DNA of 64,000 bases from Bacillus sp. Marseille-Q1617 (GCF_903645295.1 NZ_CAHJXM010000002.1:348001-412000); one strand, 5' to 3'; counted from the stretch's first letter, positions 7,547 through 15,016 are shown. Numbers and translations: made by a program. The notes: generated from the sequence alone by a model not told the origin.

Positions 7547-8566
7547 ATGTTTGCGAAAGATATCGGTATTGACCTTGGGACGGCGAATGTCCTGATCCAT
7601 GTTAAAGGAAAAGGGATCGTTTTAAATGAGCCATCAGTTGTGGCTCTTGATAAGAATACAAATAAAGTATTGGCGGTCGGTGAAGAAGCACGCCGCATGG
7701 TGGGGCGTACGCCTGGAAACATCGTCGCCATCCGTCCCTTGAAGGATGGGGTCATTGCAGACTTTGACGTAACGGAAGCCATGCTGAAGCACTTCATCAA
7801 TAAATTGAATGTAAAGGGTTTCTTATCGAAGCCTAGAATCCTGATCTGCTGCCCGACAAACATTACAAGCGTCGAGCAGAAAGCGATCAGGGAAGCTGCC
7901 GAGAAGAGCGGCGGAAAGAAAATTTATCTTGAAGAAGAGCCTAAAGTGGCCGCAATCGGTGCAGGGATGGACATTTTCAATCCTACAGGGAATATGGTTG
8001 TCGATATCGGCGGTGGAACGACGGATGTTGCCGTTCTTTCAATGGGTGATATCGTGACGGCGCAGTCCATCAAGATGGCAGGGGATAAGTTTGATTATGA
8101 AATCCTCAACTATATCAAAAAAGAGTACAAGCTTCTGATCGGTGAACGCACGGCAGAAGATATCAAAGTAAATATCGGGACGGTATTCTCCAGCAAGCGC
8201 GAAGAGGGAGAAGAGTTCATGAATGAGATGAGCATCCGCGGACGGGACATGGTATCCGGACTACCTCGTACGATTACCGTTACGTCCAAGGAAATTGAAG
8301 GAGCTCTTAAAGAATCTGTTGCTGTTATTGTACAAGCAGCTAAAAATGTCCTTGAGAAGACTCCGCCTGAGCTTTCAGCGGATATCATTGACAGAGGTGT
8401 CATCATCACGGGCGGAGGTGCTCTGTTGCACGGTATGGATCAGCTTCTTGCAGAAGAATTGAAGGTGCCAGTCTTCAAAGCTGAAAATCCGATGGACTGT
8501 GTGGCAGTCGGCACAGGAATGATGCTTGAGAACATCGATAGAATTTCACGCAGAAAAATCGGCTGA
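7547..8566 (+). CDS. mbl: MreB-like actin Mbl (cell-shape protein)
   Basis: Mbl polymerises beneath the membrane and guides the lateral cell-wall synthesis machinery. The 339-residue sequence has the actin-fold phosphate loop DIGIDLGTAN at 5–14, the second phosphate loop DIGGGTTD at about 153–160 and the adenosine motif GGGALLHGMDQ near 290. It is about six residues longer than B. subtilis Mbl as I recall it, because of extra residues before the ISIRGRDMVSGLPR segment. Its position after spoIIID and before flhO–flhP is the B. subtilis order. The start ATG has GAAGGGAG upstream. Confidence 0.96.
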   Translation: MFAKDIGIDLGTANVLIHVKGKGIVLNEPSVVALDKNTNKVLAVGEEARRMVGRTPGNIVAIRPLKDGVIADFDVTEAMLKHFINKLNVKGFLSKPRILICCPTNITSVEQKAIREAAEKSGGKKIYLEEEPKVAAIGAGMDIFNPTGNMVVDIGGGTTDVAVLSMGDIVTAQSIKMAGDKFDYEILNYIKKEYKLLIGERTAEDIKVNIGTVFSSKREEGEEFMNEMSIRGRDMVSGLPRTITVTSKEIEGALKESVAVIVQAAKNVLEKTPPELSADIIDRGVIITGGGALLHGMDQLLAEELKVPVFKAENPMDCVAVGTGMMLENIDRISRRKIG

Positions 8567-8597
8567 TAGGAACTTTTTGGAACTGAAGCGAATGCGG

Positions 8598-8624
8598 TAA
8601 AAGTCGGTCCAAAACATCCGATAA
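8598..8624 (+). promoter_or_regulatory. SigD-type promoter of flhO–flhP
   Basis: TAAA at 8598–8601 and TCCGATAA at 8617–8624 are separated by 15 bases. This matches the SigD consensus TAAA-N15-GCCGATAT closely. It lies 37 bases before flhO. In B. subtilis the flhO–flhP operon is SigD-dependent. Confidence 0.75.
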
Positions 8625-8660
8625 CAAGATGGAAGAGTGAAAACGTAAAGAGGTGGACAT

Positions 8661-9500
8661 ATGTTTCGTGGTTTTTATACTGTGGCAACTGGTATGCTTG
8701 CCCAGCAGAGAAAAACAGAGATGCTGACCAATAATATGGCGAATGCCAATACTCCAGGCTACAAGGCTGACCAGGCGTCGATGCGTGCTTTTCCGGAAAT
8801 GCTGTTGGAGCGTTTGGACTCGGCTGGAGTCCCGACGGAAAAGGGGCTGTCGATTCCTTTTAACCAGAAGGTAGGCAAGTTGAATACGGGTGTCTATATG
8901 CAGGAGACGACCCCGAACTTTTTGCAGGGGGATATTCAGGAAACAGGCAGAAACGCTGATATTGCCCTCATTAATGGGACGATGCCTATCGATGAAGAGT
9001 CGGGCACTCAAGGGTCGGTTTTTTTGACGGTGGAAAGCGCGGATGGTCCCCGTTACACGAGGAACGGGAATCTGACTGTGAACGGAAACGGATTTTTAAC
9101 TACTAACAGCGGCTTTCATGTTTTGGATGAGAATGGTGAACGGATCCAGCTGGAATCAGATGAATTCAAGATGTCCGATAATGGGGAAATCCTTGTTGAA
9201 GATAGGGTTGTTGGACGCTTGGGCATTGGTTTTTCAGAAAATCCGAACAGAATGATCAAGCAGGGAGACGGCTTGTTTGCTTCAGAAAACAATGGTCCCC
9301 TTCAGAATGCCTATGATACAGAAGGCGTCATTTTTTCGACAAAGCAAGGGTTCCTTGAACGTTCTAACGTAGACGCTTCCCGTACGATGACAGACATGAT
9401 GACCGCTTACCGGGCATTCGAGGCGAACCAGAAAGTGCTTCAAGCCTATGATCGCAGCATGGAAAAGGCAGCAAATGAAATCGGGCGGGTAAACGGATAG
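8661..9500 (+). CDS. flhO: Flagellar hook–basal body protein FlhO (FlgF/FlgG-like rod protein)
   Basis: A 279-residue distal rod subunit exported by the flagellar type III apparatus. The N-terminal Flg_bb_rod helix is at about 5–35 with NNMANANTPGYK, a β-rich middle follows, and the C-terminal heptad helix (MTAYRAFEANQKVLQAYDRS) completes the coiled-coil pair typical of rod proteins. There is no cleaved signal peptide, as expected for type III export. AAGAGGTGG precedes the ATG. It forms an operon with flhP 57 bases downstream under a SigD-type promoter. Confidence 0.93.
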   Translation: MFRGFYTVATGMLAQQRKTEMLTNNMANANTPGYKADQASMRAFPEMLLERLDSAGVPTEKGLSIPFNQKVGKLNTGVYMQETTPNFLQGDIQETGRNADIALINGTMPIDEESGTQGSVFLTVESADGPRYTRNGNLTVNGNGFLTTNSGFHVLDENGERIQLESDEFKMSDNGEILVEDRVVGRLGIGFSENPNRMIKQGDGLFASENNGPLQNAYDTEGVIFSTKQGFLERSNVDASRTMTDMMTAYRAFEANQKVLQAYDRSMEKAANEIGRVNG

Positions 9501-9557
9501 TCATCCTTTTGAAATAGAAAATTCACGTGAAATACCTTATAATAAAGGGGAATTGAC

Positions 9558-10400
9558 ATGAACCGGACAATGATCACCGCGACGAATTCGCTGGGGCAAT
9601 TGCAGAAACAAATGGATATGATCGGTCATAATCTGTCGAATGCTGAAACGAACGGGTACAAACGGCGTGAAGCGTCTTTCTCTGAGATGATGGTGCAAAA
9701 CGTCAGGAATCAGGAGAGAACAGATATCGAAACAGGCAGGCTTACACCGCTGGGGATCCGTTCAGGAGTTGGTGCGAAGCTGGGGCAGGCTCAGCTTATC
9801 CTGTCACAGGGGTCTCTCAGATCGTCGGGACGCTCGCTGGACTTTGCATTGACAAATGAAAGACAGTACTTCAAAGTGCTGGCCCAGGACGGTGAAACGA
9901 ATGCCGTGCGCTATACAAGAGACGGTGCCTTCTTCGTCAGTCCGATGGGGAACGGTGAATCGATGCTGGTGAATGCAGCCGGCCACCCTGTTCTGGATGA
10001 GAACGATAATTACATAACGTTTTCAGAGGAAGCAACACAGTTTGATTTGAATGATAATGGTGTCCTTGCAATTTCCGGCCCAAACGGAGTACTGGGTCAG
10101 GTGAATTTAGGAATAGTTTCCATTGAAAAACCTCAGTTTCTCAGTCAATATGGAAGTAACTTAGTAGGTCTTCCCGAGAATATGGACCAGCTGGATGTCG
10201 GGACTGACGAAGTACTGACCAATATGACCGGCGGTGCAAGAACGGATATTTCAATGGTGCAAAATTCCCTTGAAGCCTCAAACGTCGATATCGGAAAAGA
10301 AATGACAGATATGCTGAATGTTCAACGATCCTATCAGTTCCAGGCGCGTTCGATCTCGCTTGCCGATCAGATGATGGGTCTCGTTAATGGTATACGCTAA
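9558..10400 (+). CDS. flhP: Flagellar hook–basal body protein FlhP
   Basis: A 280-residue rod protein paralogous to FlhO and exported through the flagellum. The N-terminal rod motif is at 5–40 (GHNLSNAETNGYKRREASF) and the C-terminal one ends with VQRSYQFQARSISLADQMM. In B. subtilis FlhP is needed for proper hook length control through FliK. AAAGGGG lies upstream of the ATG. The next gene, for the EpuA-like protein, starts 15 bases after the stop and may be co-transcribed. Confidence 0.93.
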   Translation: MNRTMITATNSLGQLQKQMDMIGHNLSNAETNGYKRREASFSEMMVQNVRNQERTDIETGRLTPLGIRSGVGAKLGQAQLILSQGSLRSSGRSLDFALTNERQYFKVLAQDGETNAVRYTRDGAFFVSPMGNGESMLVNAAGHPVLDENDNYITFSEEATQFDLNDNGVLAISGPNGVLGQVNLGIVSIEKPQFLSQYGSNLVGLPENMDQLDVGTDEVLTNMTGGARTDISMVQNSLEASNVDIGKEMTDMLNVQRSYQFQARSISLADQMMGLVNGIR

Positions 10401-10415
10401 AAGGAGTCTTAAGCT

Positions 10416-10691
10416 ATGAGTGAAAAAGAACTGGTACAAGAAGCGAAAACAAGAGAAACGGTAAAAGCCGAGAAAAAGGATAAGCAAAAGGAAGAAGCAA
10501 AACCGAAACGCTGGGTACGCGTGCGGATGCTTCCCATCTGGCTGCGGATCCTTCTCGTCGTCGTCCTTCTTGCTGCCAGTCTGGCTATTGGGGCGATGGT
10601 TGGATACGGCGTCATCGGTGACGGCAACCCAACTGACGTATTCAAAAAAGAAACTTGGCAGCATATCGTGGATATAGTGATGAAAAAATAA
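10416..10691 (+). CDS. EpuA-like small membrane protein (often labelled RNA polymerase subunit beta)
   Basis: A 91-residue protein with a charged Lys/Glu-rich N-terminus (1–35), the motif RVRMLPIWLRILLVV, one membrane helix at about 47–70, and a short C-terminal segment ending TDVFKKETWQHIVDIVMKK. This is the PF11772/EpuA family, which databases often mislabel as DNA-directed RNA polymerase beta subunit; it has no polymerase domain. It follows flhP by 15 bases. Its role is unknown. Confidence 0.85.
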   Translation: MSEKELVQEAKTRETVKAEKKDKQKEEAKPKRWVRVRMLPIWLRILLVVVLLAASLAIGAMVGYGVIGDGNPTDVFKKETWQHIVDIVMKK

Positions 10692-10697
10692 TTTTTG

Positions 10698-10742
10698 AAG
10701 GCCCGTCCCGCATTGCTTTAACGCACTGCAGGACGGGCTTTG
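10698..10742 (+). terminator. Hairpin after the EpuA-like gene
   Basis: GCCCGTCC at 10701–10708 pairs with GGACGGGC at 10731–10738 and is followed by only three T residues. The 5' arm and loop (GCCCGTCCC…TTTAACGC) resemble the 39-bp units repeated at 28137–28250. Confidence 0.6.
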
Positions 10743-10814
10743 TGAGCTATTCCATTCTCCATGCTATTTATGTACAATGGAGGAAGGTTAGATATTACAG
10801 GAGGTACATAATAC

Positions 10815-11249
10815 ATGCTTGATATTAATGAAATCAAAGACATCATCCCGCATCGCTATCCGTTTTTGCTGGTCGACCGCATTCTAGAGGTTGAGGAAGG
10901 CAAGAAAGCGGTCGGTATCAAAAATGTAACTGCGAATGAAGAGTTCTTTAACGGCCATTTCCCTGATTACCCTGTCATGCCTGGCGTTCTGATTGTCGAG
11001 GCACTTGCACAGGTCGGTGCTGTGGCGATGCTTAAAAAAGAAGAAAATCGCGGCCGCTTGGCATTCTTTACCGGAATCGATAAATGCCGCTTCAAGCGTC
11101 AGGTAAAGCCTGGCGATCAGCTGAAGCTTGAGGTTGAAATGATCCGCTTCAAAGGGGCAATCGGTAAAGGGAAAGGCGTTGCAACGGTTGATGGAGAAGT
11201 AGCGTGTGAATTGGAAATGATGTTTGCTCTTGGTGAAAAGGAAGAATAA
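10815..11249 (+). CDS. fabZ: 3-hydroxyacyl-[ACP] dehydratase FabZ
   Basis: FabZ removes water from (3R)-hydroxyacyl-ACP in fatty-acid elongation. The 144-residue hot-dog protein has the catalytic His in [12 protein letters not shown] and the catalytic Glu in [13 protein letters not shown]. Its length and position after flhP match B. subtilis ywpB/fabZ. A strong AGGAGG lies before the ATG at 10815, and a terminator follows. Confidence 0.96.
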   Translation: MLDINEIKDIIPHRYPFLLVDRILEVEEGKKAVGIKNVTANEEFFNGHFPDYPVMPGVLIVEALAQVGAVAMLKKEENRGRLAFFTGIDKCRFKRQVKPGDQLKLEVEMIRFKGAIGKGKGVATVDGEVACELEMMFALGEKEE

Positions 11250-11262
11250 AGTATTGGGAACC

Positions 11263-11307
11263 GGTCCTGAGGTGATTTTAGAATCACTTAGGGATCGTTT
11301 TTTTTTT
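11263..11307 (+). terminator. Rho-independent terminator of fabZ
   Basis: A long stem pairs GGTCCTGAGGTGATT with AATCACTTAGGGATC and is followed by a run of ten or more T residues. Confidence 0.9.
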
Positions 11308-11402
11308 GCTTTTTAAAAATAGGTATGTGAATTTAATCTATGACGATACCTTGAATTATTGATGTAGTTAATAATTGTTTTTCATTTTATCCGGTTCCAG
11401 CG

Positions 11403-11527
11403 TTTGATTGGAGTGGAAGACGCAGACTCCTGCGGGAGAAGCGTGTTAGGTGAGACCCCACAGGAGCGCAGCGACGAGGAGGCTCACCAACCGCCCGCGG
11501 AAAGCGAAGTCTTGCACGGAAATCAAA
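11403..11527 (+). repeat. Bacillaceae-type structured intergenic repeat, copy 2 (complete)
   Basis: The element is bounded by TTTGATT at 11403 and AATCAAA at 11527, so it has inverted ends. Inside are GACTCCTGCGGGAGAAGCGT, CAGGAGCGCAGCGACGAGG and CCGCCCGCGGAAAGCG, shared with copy 1 and with the inverse copy at 16550. Confidence 0.8.
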
Positions 11528-11708
11528 AGCGGCATTCAAAGGAATATTAACCGAGGTTAAAAAGAGCACTTTTATAGAGCGATAAAAGTTTAAAAAGTTT
11601 CCAAATACCATGCAAGTAAATCAAATTTCAGGGAAAGCTAACCACGAAAGACCACAAATGGCGGTCTTACAACAAATATTCCAAACGTGTAGAAAGGAGT
11701 CATACATC

Positions 11709-12020
11709 ATGAACAAAAAGTTAGTATCGATCCTTAGCGGGTCAGCACTTGCAGCAATGCTTCTTGTTGGATGTAACGCAAACGACCAGGAGCCTCCTCC
11801 GGAAGATAACGGTGTTGAAGAGAATGGTGACGTTGACGAAAATGGCGACATGAATGACGGCATGGACGAAAACGATGGCATGAACGACAACACGGAGCCT
11901 GAATCACAAGATAAAAACGCTCCAAACGACAAAGATGCAGAGAAAGATCCAAACACGCCTGAAGAAGATGCGATGGAAGATGACATCGATATGCAGGATG
12001 CGGATAATAAGGACGAGTAA
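11709..12020 (+). CDS. Acidic lipoprotein, unknown function
   Basis: A 103-residue secreted lipoprotein. The signal peptide ends in a lipobox (AMLLVGC, Cys at residue 21). The mature part is almost wholly Asp, Glu, Asn, Met, Gly and Pro, with DENDGMNDN-like repeats and no evident fold. The start ATG at 11709 has AAAGGAG upstream; the open frame before it overlaps the intergenic repeat and is not coding. Similar low-complexity lipoproteins occur in bacilli without known function. Confidence 0.75.
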   Translation: MNKKLVSILSGSALAAMLLVGCNANDQEPPPEDNGVEENGDVDENGDMNDGMDENDGMNDNTEPESQDKNAPNDKDAEKDPNTPEEDAMEDDIDMQDADNKDE

Positions 12021-12027
12021 GAAAAAT

Positions 12028-12055
12028 AGCGTAGAGGCTCTGGGGCTTCTACGCT
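12028..12055. terminator. Bidirectional hairpin between the lipoprotein and sortase genes
   Basis: AGCGTAGAGGCT pairs with GGCTTCTACGCT around a four-base loop, giving a near-perfect palindrome between two convergent genes. The A-rich text on the left side supplies T residues for the minus-strand transcript. Confidence 0.7.
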
Positions 12056-12645
12056 TAATCTATTCTCCTGGCATTGATTATGTATCTTTCTTCGGTGCTT
12101 GAAAGATATTCGAAGGGATAGCAGGTGGAGAGGGTCAGGATCTCATTAGGTGATGTAGACTCCAGTACAGACAAATCTGTTTCGTTAACCACAAACATTT
12201 CAAATACCACATAACGGTGATGCCCCGTGCTTAATTGAATCTCCAGAAGATCACCTTTTTCTATTTCCCCCATGCTTTTAAAAACGGTATCTCTGTGTCC
12301 AGCCAGGAAAATTCGATCTCCTTGTCCCGGCAACTTGGTATCTGAGTAATGACCGACCCCTTTTTCCAGCTCTTCTTCTTGTGTACCTTCAATAACTGGC
12401 AGTTTCTTTTTTAATTTGGGAATTGATAGGATACCCACTACCTCACCTTCAGAAAATGAATAAGAGACAGCAGCCGCTTTTTTCGGATATTTATTTTCAG
12501 CTGCCTTTACGATTTCATGTGCATCTTCCAAGGCTCTTTTTTCTTTCATCTCTTGCCCTGCTAAATGATATCCTGAATACCCTAGTAAGGATCCACCGCC
12601 AATTAATAGAGTTACACTCATTGCTTTTAAAAAATTAATCTTCAA
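12055..12645 (-). CDS. Class D sortase
   Basis: A membrane-anchored transpeptidase that cuts an LPxTx sorting signal and joins the protein to the cell wall. The 196-residue sequence has an N-terminal signal-anchor (about 8–30) and the sortase barrel with His117 (LAGHRDT), Cys175 (TLSTCYPF) and Arg187. The short N-terminal anchor and LSTCYPF match class D. The start overlaps the SinR-like gene by 11 bases, so the two are translationally coupled. The obvious substrate is the LPYTG protein encoded divergently at 13216. Confidence 0.93.
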   Translation of the reverse strand: MKINFLKAMSVTLLIGGGSLLGYSGYHLAGQEMKEKRALEDAHEIVKAAENKYPKKAAAVSYSFSEGEVVGILSIPKLKKKLPVIEGTQEEELEKGVGHYSDTKLPGQGDRIFLAGHRDTVFKSMGEIEKGDLLEIQLSTGHHRYVVFEMFVVNETDLSVLESTSPNEILTLSTCYPFEYLSSTEERYIINARRID

Positions 12646-12964
12646 TGGCGTTTCTCCTTTTAAATTGGATAAATTGAATATACTCTAGAAACTCATGCTT
12701 AGTCAGTCCTTCTTCAATAGCTTTTGTTACCAATTGAAGCCACTCTTCATCGACTGAAATATCATCTGATTTAAACTTGAGTAACTGGGTAAGTGAAATG
12801 TTCAAAGTGTCCGCTAACTTTTGAAGGACCTGGATGCTGGGGTTTTTTTGCAGACCCCTTTCAATTGAGCTTATATAAGATTTAGAAATACCCGCTAATT
12901 GGGACAATTCATTAATTGTCAGCCCTCTCTCATCCCTATAATGTTTTAAAATGTCACCTACCAA
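12635..12964 (-). CDS. SinR-like repressor paralogue 1 (HTH plus SinI-like domain)
   Basis: A 109-residue regulator with the same layout as SinR: a Cro/C1-type helix-turn-helix at about 5–60 (LSQLAGISKSYISSIERG) and a C-terminal SinI-like dimerisation helix pair (DEEWLQLVTKAIEEGLTKHEFLEYI). The start is TTG at 12964 because it aligns with the SinR start (MIG/LVG) and has AAAGGA nine bases upstream; in-frame ATGs further up (12997, 13030) would add a tail that SinR lacks. It overlaps the sortase gene. ATAGAAC boxes in its upstream region may be its own operators. The SinI domain suggests that the SinI encoded at 14440 could bind it, which is inference. Confidence 0.9.
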   Translation of the reverse strand: MVGDILKHYRDERGLTINELSQLAGISKSYISSIERGLQKNPSIQVLQKLADTLNISLTQLLKFKSDDISVDEEWLQLVTKAIEEGLTKHEFLEYIQFIQFKRRNAIED

Positions 12965-13000
12965 AATGCTCAGTCCTTTCACTTCTTTATTTTTCATTAT

Positions 13001-13165
13001 ATAGAACAAAGTGCCTTTTATAAAAAACAAAATACTGAGTAAACGAAAGGGAATTCCATATATAGAACGAAAACACTTTGTTTTATTGGAGATTTAAAGT
13101 AATTTAAAGCTTTATTACATAAATTTCTTTATATATACTGATTTATATAGTTCACTAAAAAGAAC
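13001..13165. promoter_or_regulatory. Cluster of SinR-box-like sites between divergent sinR1 and the LPYTG gene
   Basis: ATAGAAC occurs at 13001–13007 and 13062–13068, and AAAGAAC at 13159–13165. The last is half of an inverted pair GTTC…GAAC (13150–13153/13162–13165). The SinR consensus GTTCTYT reads ARAGAAC on the other strand, so AAAGAAC matches fully and ATAGAAC at all but one position. AACAAAGTG at 13005–13013 is also repeated inverted as CACTTTGTT at 13075–13083. Confidence 0.5.
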
Positions 13166-13215
13166 AAAAGAAGCCGAGAGGAGCTTCTGAGTTTCTATCC
13201 CAAAGGAGACTTTCT

Positions 13216-13884
13216 ATGGAAAAACGATTTAAAACAGTATGCATTCTTTTCCTAGCTTTCTTTATCTTTTCTCCTAAATTGATTCTAGCCGTAGAGAATA
13301 ACCAAAATGAACAAAAAGAGATAGATATATCCATCAGTCCATCTCCCATTCTTTTTCACCTTACCAATGTGAAACCTGGAGATGAAATGTCGAGAGAGGT
13401 AACAATCCATAATAAAGGAAAACAGGATTTCAGCTATCTATTTTCTAATCAATTTTTAAAGGGATCAGAGAAGTTTTACAATGAATTATTTATTGAAGTG
13501 AGTGATAAGAAGAATATCTTAGTAAAGGGAAAGTTAAAAGATTTTAAAGAATTGGACGCCCGGGAACTTGAGAGCAATTCCTCTGAAATTCTGTATTTTA
13601 AAGTAGAAATACCATATGAACTCGGAAACGAATTTCAGGGGTTATCGACGGAATTTCAATTTAATTTTTTTGTAGAAGGGCCAATGGGGGCTGCACTTCC
13701 GGTCGATGGAAATGGTGTTTTACCATATACAGGAACAATTTATTATAAGATTTTAGTAGCGGGGATAGCACTATTGATAACAGGTATGAGCTTATATCTT
13801 TATACCAAAAGTAAGAAGAACGTAATGGCAGCATCAAACTTTAAGCTAGCAGAAAACCACCTTCGGGAAAGGAATGAGGTATAG
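13216..13884 (+). CDS. LPYTG-anchored surface protein
   Basis: A 222-residue secreted protein. It has a signal peptide (1–25), an ectodomain of about 140 residues rich in β-type sequence and containing LTNVKPGDEMSREVTIHNKG, typical of Ig-like surface domains, then the sorting signal LPYTG at 169–173, a membrane helix at about 178–197 and a basic cytoplasmic tail. The tail of some 25 residues is longer than usual for sortase substrates. The divergent class D sortase is the likely anchoring enzyme. AAGGAG precedes the ATG. The layout resembles the SinR-controlled TasA matrix-protein locus in logic, but I cannot show homology to TasA. Confidence 0.8.
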   Translation: MEKRFKTVCILFLAFFIFSPKLILAVENNQNEQKEIDISISPSPILFHLTNVKPGDEMSREVTIHNKGKQDFSYLFSNQFLKGSEKFYNELFIEVSDKKNILVKGKLKDFKELDARELESNSSEILYFKVEIPYELGNEFQGLSTEFQFNFFVEGPMGAALPVDGNGVLPYTGTIYYKILVAGIALLITGMSLYLYTKSKKNVMAASNFKLAENHLRERNEV

Positions 13885-13885
13885 T

Positions 13886-14095
13886 ATGTATAGAAAAATC
13901 TGCACCCGATGTACGCGACCATCATTTAGCAGCACCGAATATGGTCAATGGATCTGTCCATCCTGCGGAAATGACTTAACTGATCATCCTTTTTACGACT
14001 CCAAAACCTTCCAGAATATTAATGAAAAAGTCCTTCCCTTAAAGAAGAAATTAGAAGCTTACCACATTAACATAAGGTGTAATAATTCGCAGTAA
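13886..14095 (+). CDS. Small zinc-ribbon protein
   Basis: A 69-residue protein with two Cys pairs, CTRC near the N-terminus and CPSCG about 20 residues on, which forms a zinc ribbon. The remaining half is charged and probably helical. The start at 13886 is chosen because GAGG of the preceding gene's last codons sits seven bases upstream; an ATG at 13874 is in frame but lacks a site. It starts two bases after the LPYTG gene ends, so the two are translationally coupled. The function is unknown. DNA, RNA or partner-protein binding are all possible. Confidence 0.75.
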   Translation: MYRKICTRCTRPSFSSTEYGQWICPSCGNDLTDHPFYDSKTFQNINEKVLPLKKKLEAYHINIRCNNSQ

Positions 14096-14157
14096 TTCGA
14101 CACAAGTTTCTTCGTTTCTTTTATCAATTAGCCTATTTTTAGTAAAATGATTAATCG

Positions 14158-14166
14158 TTTGTCAAA
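14158..14166 (+). promoter_or_regulatory. Candidate Spo0A box upstream of the sinI leader
   Basis: TTTGTCAAA matches TTTGTCRAA exactly. A second, inverted core (TTCGACA) lies at 14096–14102. B. subtilis sinI is activated by Spo0A~P, so the position is sensible. Confidence 0.45.
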
Positions 14167-14249
14167 AAATAACAGTAAATGTAGGAAAAAAGTGTAAAAA
14201 TAATTGTCAGAAAAGACAAAAAACAACAAAATTGAAGGTTGTTCATTAG

Positions 14250-14255
14250 TATAAT
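14250..14255 (+). promoter_or_regulatory. −10 hexamer of the riboswitch–sinI transcript
   Basis: TATAAT is a perfect SigA −10. The bases 17–18 upstream do not form a −35; TTGAAG at 14232 is spaced only 12 bases. A promoter that needs an activator would fit. Confidence 0.5.
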
Positions 14256-14276
14256 GGGTATAGTTCTAAGGAGCTA

Positions 14277-14404
14277 GTCAGACAAAGGCAAACCTGCTGA
14301 AAAGCAGGGACGCAAAGTCACAGATCTAAGGTAAGAAGATGTGGAAAAAAGGTAATATACATAACTAATTGCACATTGGACGGCTAAGATGGCTGGATTG
14401 CCTG
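14277..14404 (+). ncRNA. c-di-GMP-I (GEMM-I) riboswitch controlling sinI
   Basis: The core matches the GEMM-I aptamer: GGCAAACC, a CCUGCU/AGCAGG stem closed by a GAAA tetraloop, then GGACGCAAAG, CACAGAUCUAAGG, and the closing GGCUGGAUUGCC at 14390–14402. The GAAA loop and the downstream helix form the known tetraloop–receptor contact. It starts about 20 bases after a TATAAT. Between the aptamer and the ribosome site lies a perfect 18-base AU-only palindrome (14405–14422), which could form the switching element. The direction of regulation is not readable from sequence. Confidence 0.92.
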
Positions 14405-14439
14405 AAATACATATATGTATTTTGGGAGGAATGGTATTG

Positions 14440-14574
14440 ATGAAGCGTGAACTTGATGTTGAATGGGTTGAACTAGTTAAACAGGCATTGGATGCAGGGA
14501 TTTCAAAGAATGAAATTAGAGAGTATTTACAAAATCATAGTAAAAAAGCAGCTGAAGAATATAAAGTGGTTTAA
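14440..14574 (+). CDS. sinI: SinI-like anti-repressor
   Basis: A 44-residue protein of the SinI family: D-x-E-W-x-x-L-V-x-x-A-x-x-x-G-I-S-x-x-E-I-R-x-x-L, which forms the helix hook that inserts into the SinR dimer domain. SinI titrates SinR and so releases matrix genes. The start ATG at 14440 has GGGAGGA at 14424–14430; a TTG at 14437 is possible. The in-frame ATG at 14389 lies inside the riboswitch and is not used. It faces sinR2 with a shared terminator, unlike B. subtilis, where sinI and sinR are in tandem. Confidence 0.9.
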   Translation: MKRELDVEWVELVKQALDAGISKNEIREYLQNHSKKAAEEYKVV

Positions 14575-14580
14575 CGTAAA

Positions 14581-14605
14581 AAGTCTTGCAGAACCTGCAA
14601 GACTT
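14581..14605. terminator. Bidirectional terminator between sinI and sinR2
   Basis: AAGTCTTGCAG and CTGCAAGACTT are perfectly complementary around a three-base loop, with A- and T-rich flanks on both sides. It overlaps the last two bases of sinR2. Confidence 0.85.
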
Positions 14606-14924
14606 ATTTGTTGCCCAATTTCCATTTATTAAATTCAATAAACTCACGGAATTGTTCTTTCGTTATTCCAGAATCCATCGCTTCCTCTGCAATCTTGATC
14701 CATTCACGGTCAACTGCTGTGTTTTCGGATTCATCATGCAATAACGCGTCCATCGAGATTCCCAAAGCGGCAGAGACTTTTTCTAAAAACTGAATGGATG
14801 GGTTTTGTTGAATGTTGCGCTCGATGGAGCTCAGATATGACTTAGCAACCCCAGCTTTTTCAGCCAGCTCTGTCATAGACATTCTTTTTTCCTGTCTATA
14901 CTTTTTCACTCTTTCCCCGATCAT
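14604..14924 (-). CDS. sinR: SinR repressor paralogue 2 (closest to canonical SinR)
   Basis: A 106-residue repressor of matrix genes. The helix-turn-helix (TELAEKAGVAKSYLSSIERN, then QQNPSIQFLEKVSAALG) is almost that of B. subtilis SinR, and the C-terminal SinI-like part reads DREWIKIAEEAMDSGITKEQFREFIEFNKW. The start is ATG at 14924, giving MIGERVKKYRQEK as in SinR, with AGGTG six bases upstream; GTG at 14933 is too close to that site. It is encoded opposite sinI. It shares the NPSIQ-L-K motif with paralogue 1, so both may bind related operators. Confidence 0.93.
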   Translation of the reverse strand: MIGERVKKYRQEKRMSMTELAEKAGVAKSYLSSIERNIQQNPSIQFLEKVSAALGISMDALLHDESENTAVDREWIKIAEEAMDSGITKEQFREFIEFNKWKLGNK

Positions 14925-15016
14925 CGCGGACACCTGCCTATAAAATCGTTTCGATAATGTAATTATATCAAACCGTCAACGGGTACTCTACAAGAAGTTT
15001 ACATATTCACGTAAAA

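Noticed and set aside
8475..9011. Minus-strand open frame opposite mbl and flhO
   Set aside because: It spans the end of one conserved gene, the SigD promoter and the start of another; no family or ribosome site.
10416..10691. RNA polymerase beta subunit
   Set aside because: The 91-residue membrane protein is the EpuA family that is often given this label, and it has no polymerase sequence.
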